Source of the DNA: Humitalea sp050632385
Lineage (GTDB): Bacteria > Pseudomonadota > Alphaproteobacteria > Acetobacterales > Acetobacteraceae
DNA length: 64,000 nt
Direction: 5' to 3'
Assembly (NCBI RefSeq): GCF_050632385.1
Contig: NZ_CP192599.1
Span: forward strand, 496,001 to 560,000
Shown piece after piece: positions 63,770 through 64,000 of the stretch. The notes beneath the pieces were generated by a model. It ran no database searches, was not told the origin of the DNA, and worked only from the letters and a program-made list of their open reading frames with translations. Position 1 is the stretch's first letter. Each line of letters begins with the position of its first letter. A program made the position numbers and the translations under genes.

Positions 63770-64000
63770 ATGACGGTGCATTTTATCGTGCATGACGAGG
63801 GTGACAGCGTGGGTGTCGTGGTGGTCGAGGGGCTGAAATCCGGCAGCCGAATCAACGGCTGGATCATGGACCAGGACCGCATCATCGAATTCGACGCCGC
63901 CAATGACATCCCCATCGGCCACAAACTCGCGGTCAAGCCGATCGCCAAGGGCGACACCATCATCAAATACGGCACCGACATCGGCCGCGCCGTTGCCGAC
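63770..64000 (+). CDS. SAF-domain protein, UxaA/altronate dehydratase N-terminal type (cut by the window edge)
   Basis: 77 residues seen before the edge. The segment (MTVHFIVHDEGDSVGVVVVEGLKSGSRI...LAVKPIAKGDTIIKYG) is an SAF domain of the kind that forms the small subunit, or N-terminus, of UxaA-type dehydratases for hexonates or galactarate. Total length and a fused large domain cannot be judged. AGGGGG eight bases upstream of ATG supports the start. Confidence 0.75.
   Translation, partial: MTVHFIVHDEGDSVGVVVVEGLKSGSRINGWIMDQDRIIEFDAANDIPIGHKLAVKPIAKGDTIIKYGTDIGRAVAD

Overview
The window is a 64 kb stretch of very GC-rich chromosomal DNA with tightly packed, often overlapping genes and many GTG or TTG starts. 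Gene content points to an alphaproteobacterium, most likely Acetobacteraceae/Rhodospirillales (Roseomonas-like): a TIGR02300-type acidic zinc-ribbon protein, a class II EPSP synthase, PhaB, a tripartite-tricarboxylate (Bug) binding protein, an HWE histidine kinase, two BLUF photoreceptors and a PEP-CTERM protein. The taxonomic call is inference from gene content. I see no rRNA, tRNA, CRISPR array, prophage or insertion sequence with a transposase.

Layout. 0-7 kb (minus strand): sensor kinase, transglutaminase, phaB, a small secreted protein, a DMT protein and an AmpG-like permease. 7-31 kb holds a housekeeping backbone on the plus strand: aroA-cmk-rpsA, then sppA-ihfB-lapA-pyrF-trpF-trpB-trpA, then accD-folC, with trxA/secB and purH-rmuC beyond. 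Accessory genes interrupt it: a trypsin-like protease plus a small catabolic cluster (Bug protein, 4,5-dihydroxyphthalate decarboxylase-like protein, amidohydrolase, divergent double-HTH LysR regulator) between rpsA and sppA, and an M23 peptidase plus a YnfA protein between trpA and accD. 32-38 kb: CNT nucleoside transporter, a low-GC M23 peptidase, recR, argD-argF and a second BLUF protein. 38-54 kb is rich in envelope functions: PBP1A, a MacA/MacB-type efflux cassette, a 1703-residue alpha-2-macroglobulin and PBP1C. 54-64 kb: a DUF1501/DUF1800 pair, an Asp/Glu racemase-like protein, aquaporin, RluA-type pseudouridine synthase, PfkB kinase, class III and class IV aminotransferases, the PEP-CTERM protein and the start of a SAF-domain protein cut by the window edge.

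The most unusual signal is not a gene. Three intergenic copies of a ~232 bp palindromic element (13011-13242, 22781-23012, 53664-53897) each fold into a central 22-bp stem with a 34-nt loop, flanked by inverted arms that themselves contain hairpins. The central stem sequence differs between copies while pairing is kept, so base pairing itself appears to be conserved. Copies 1 and 3 lie between convergent genes; copy 2 abuts the first codons of ynfA. Other points worth attention: a G8-tract frameshift in the double-HTH LysR gene facing an intact LysR-type operator; a close match to a sigma-54 promoter before the PEP-CTERM gene; a degenerate receiver domain on the HWE kinase; a terminator inside the leader-coding part of the protease gene; 27-bp hairpin-forming tandem repeats at the start of a glycosyltransferase; and two divergent genes whose start codons share a single CATG.
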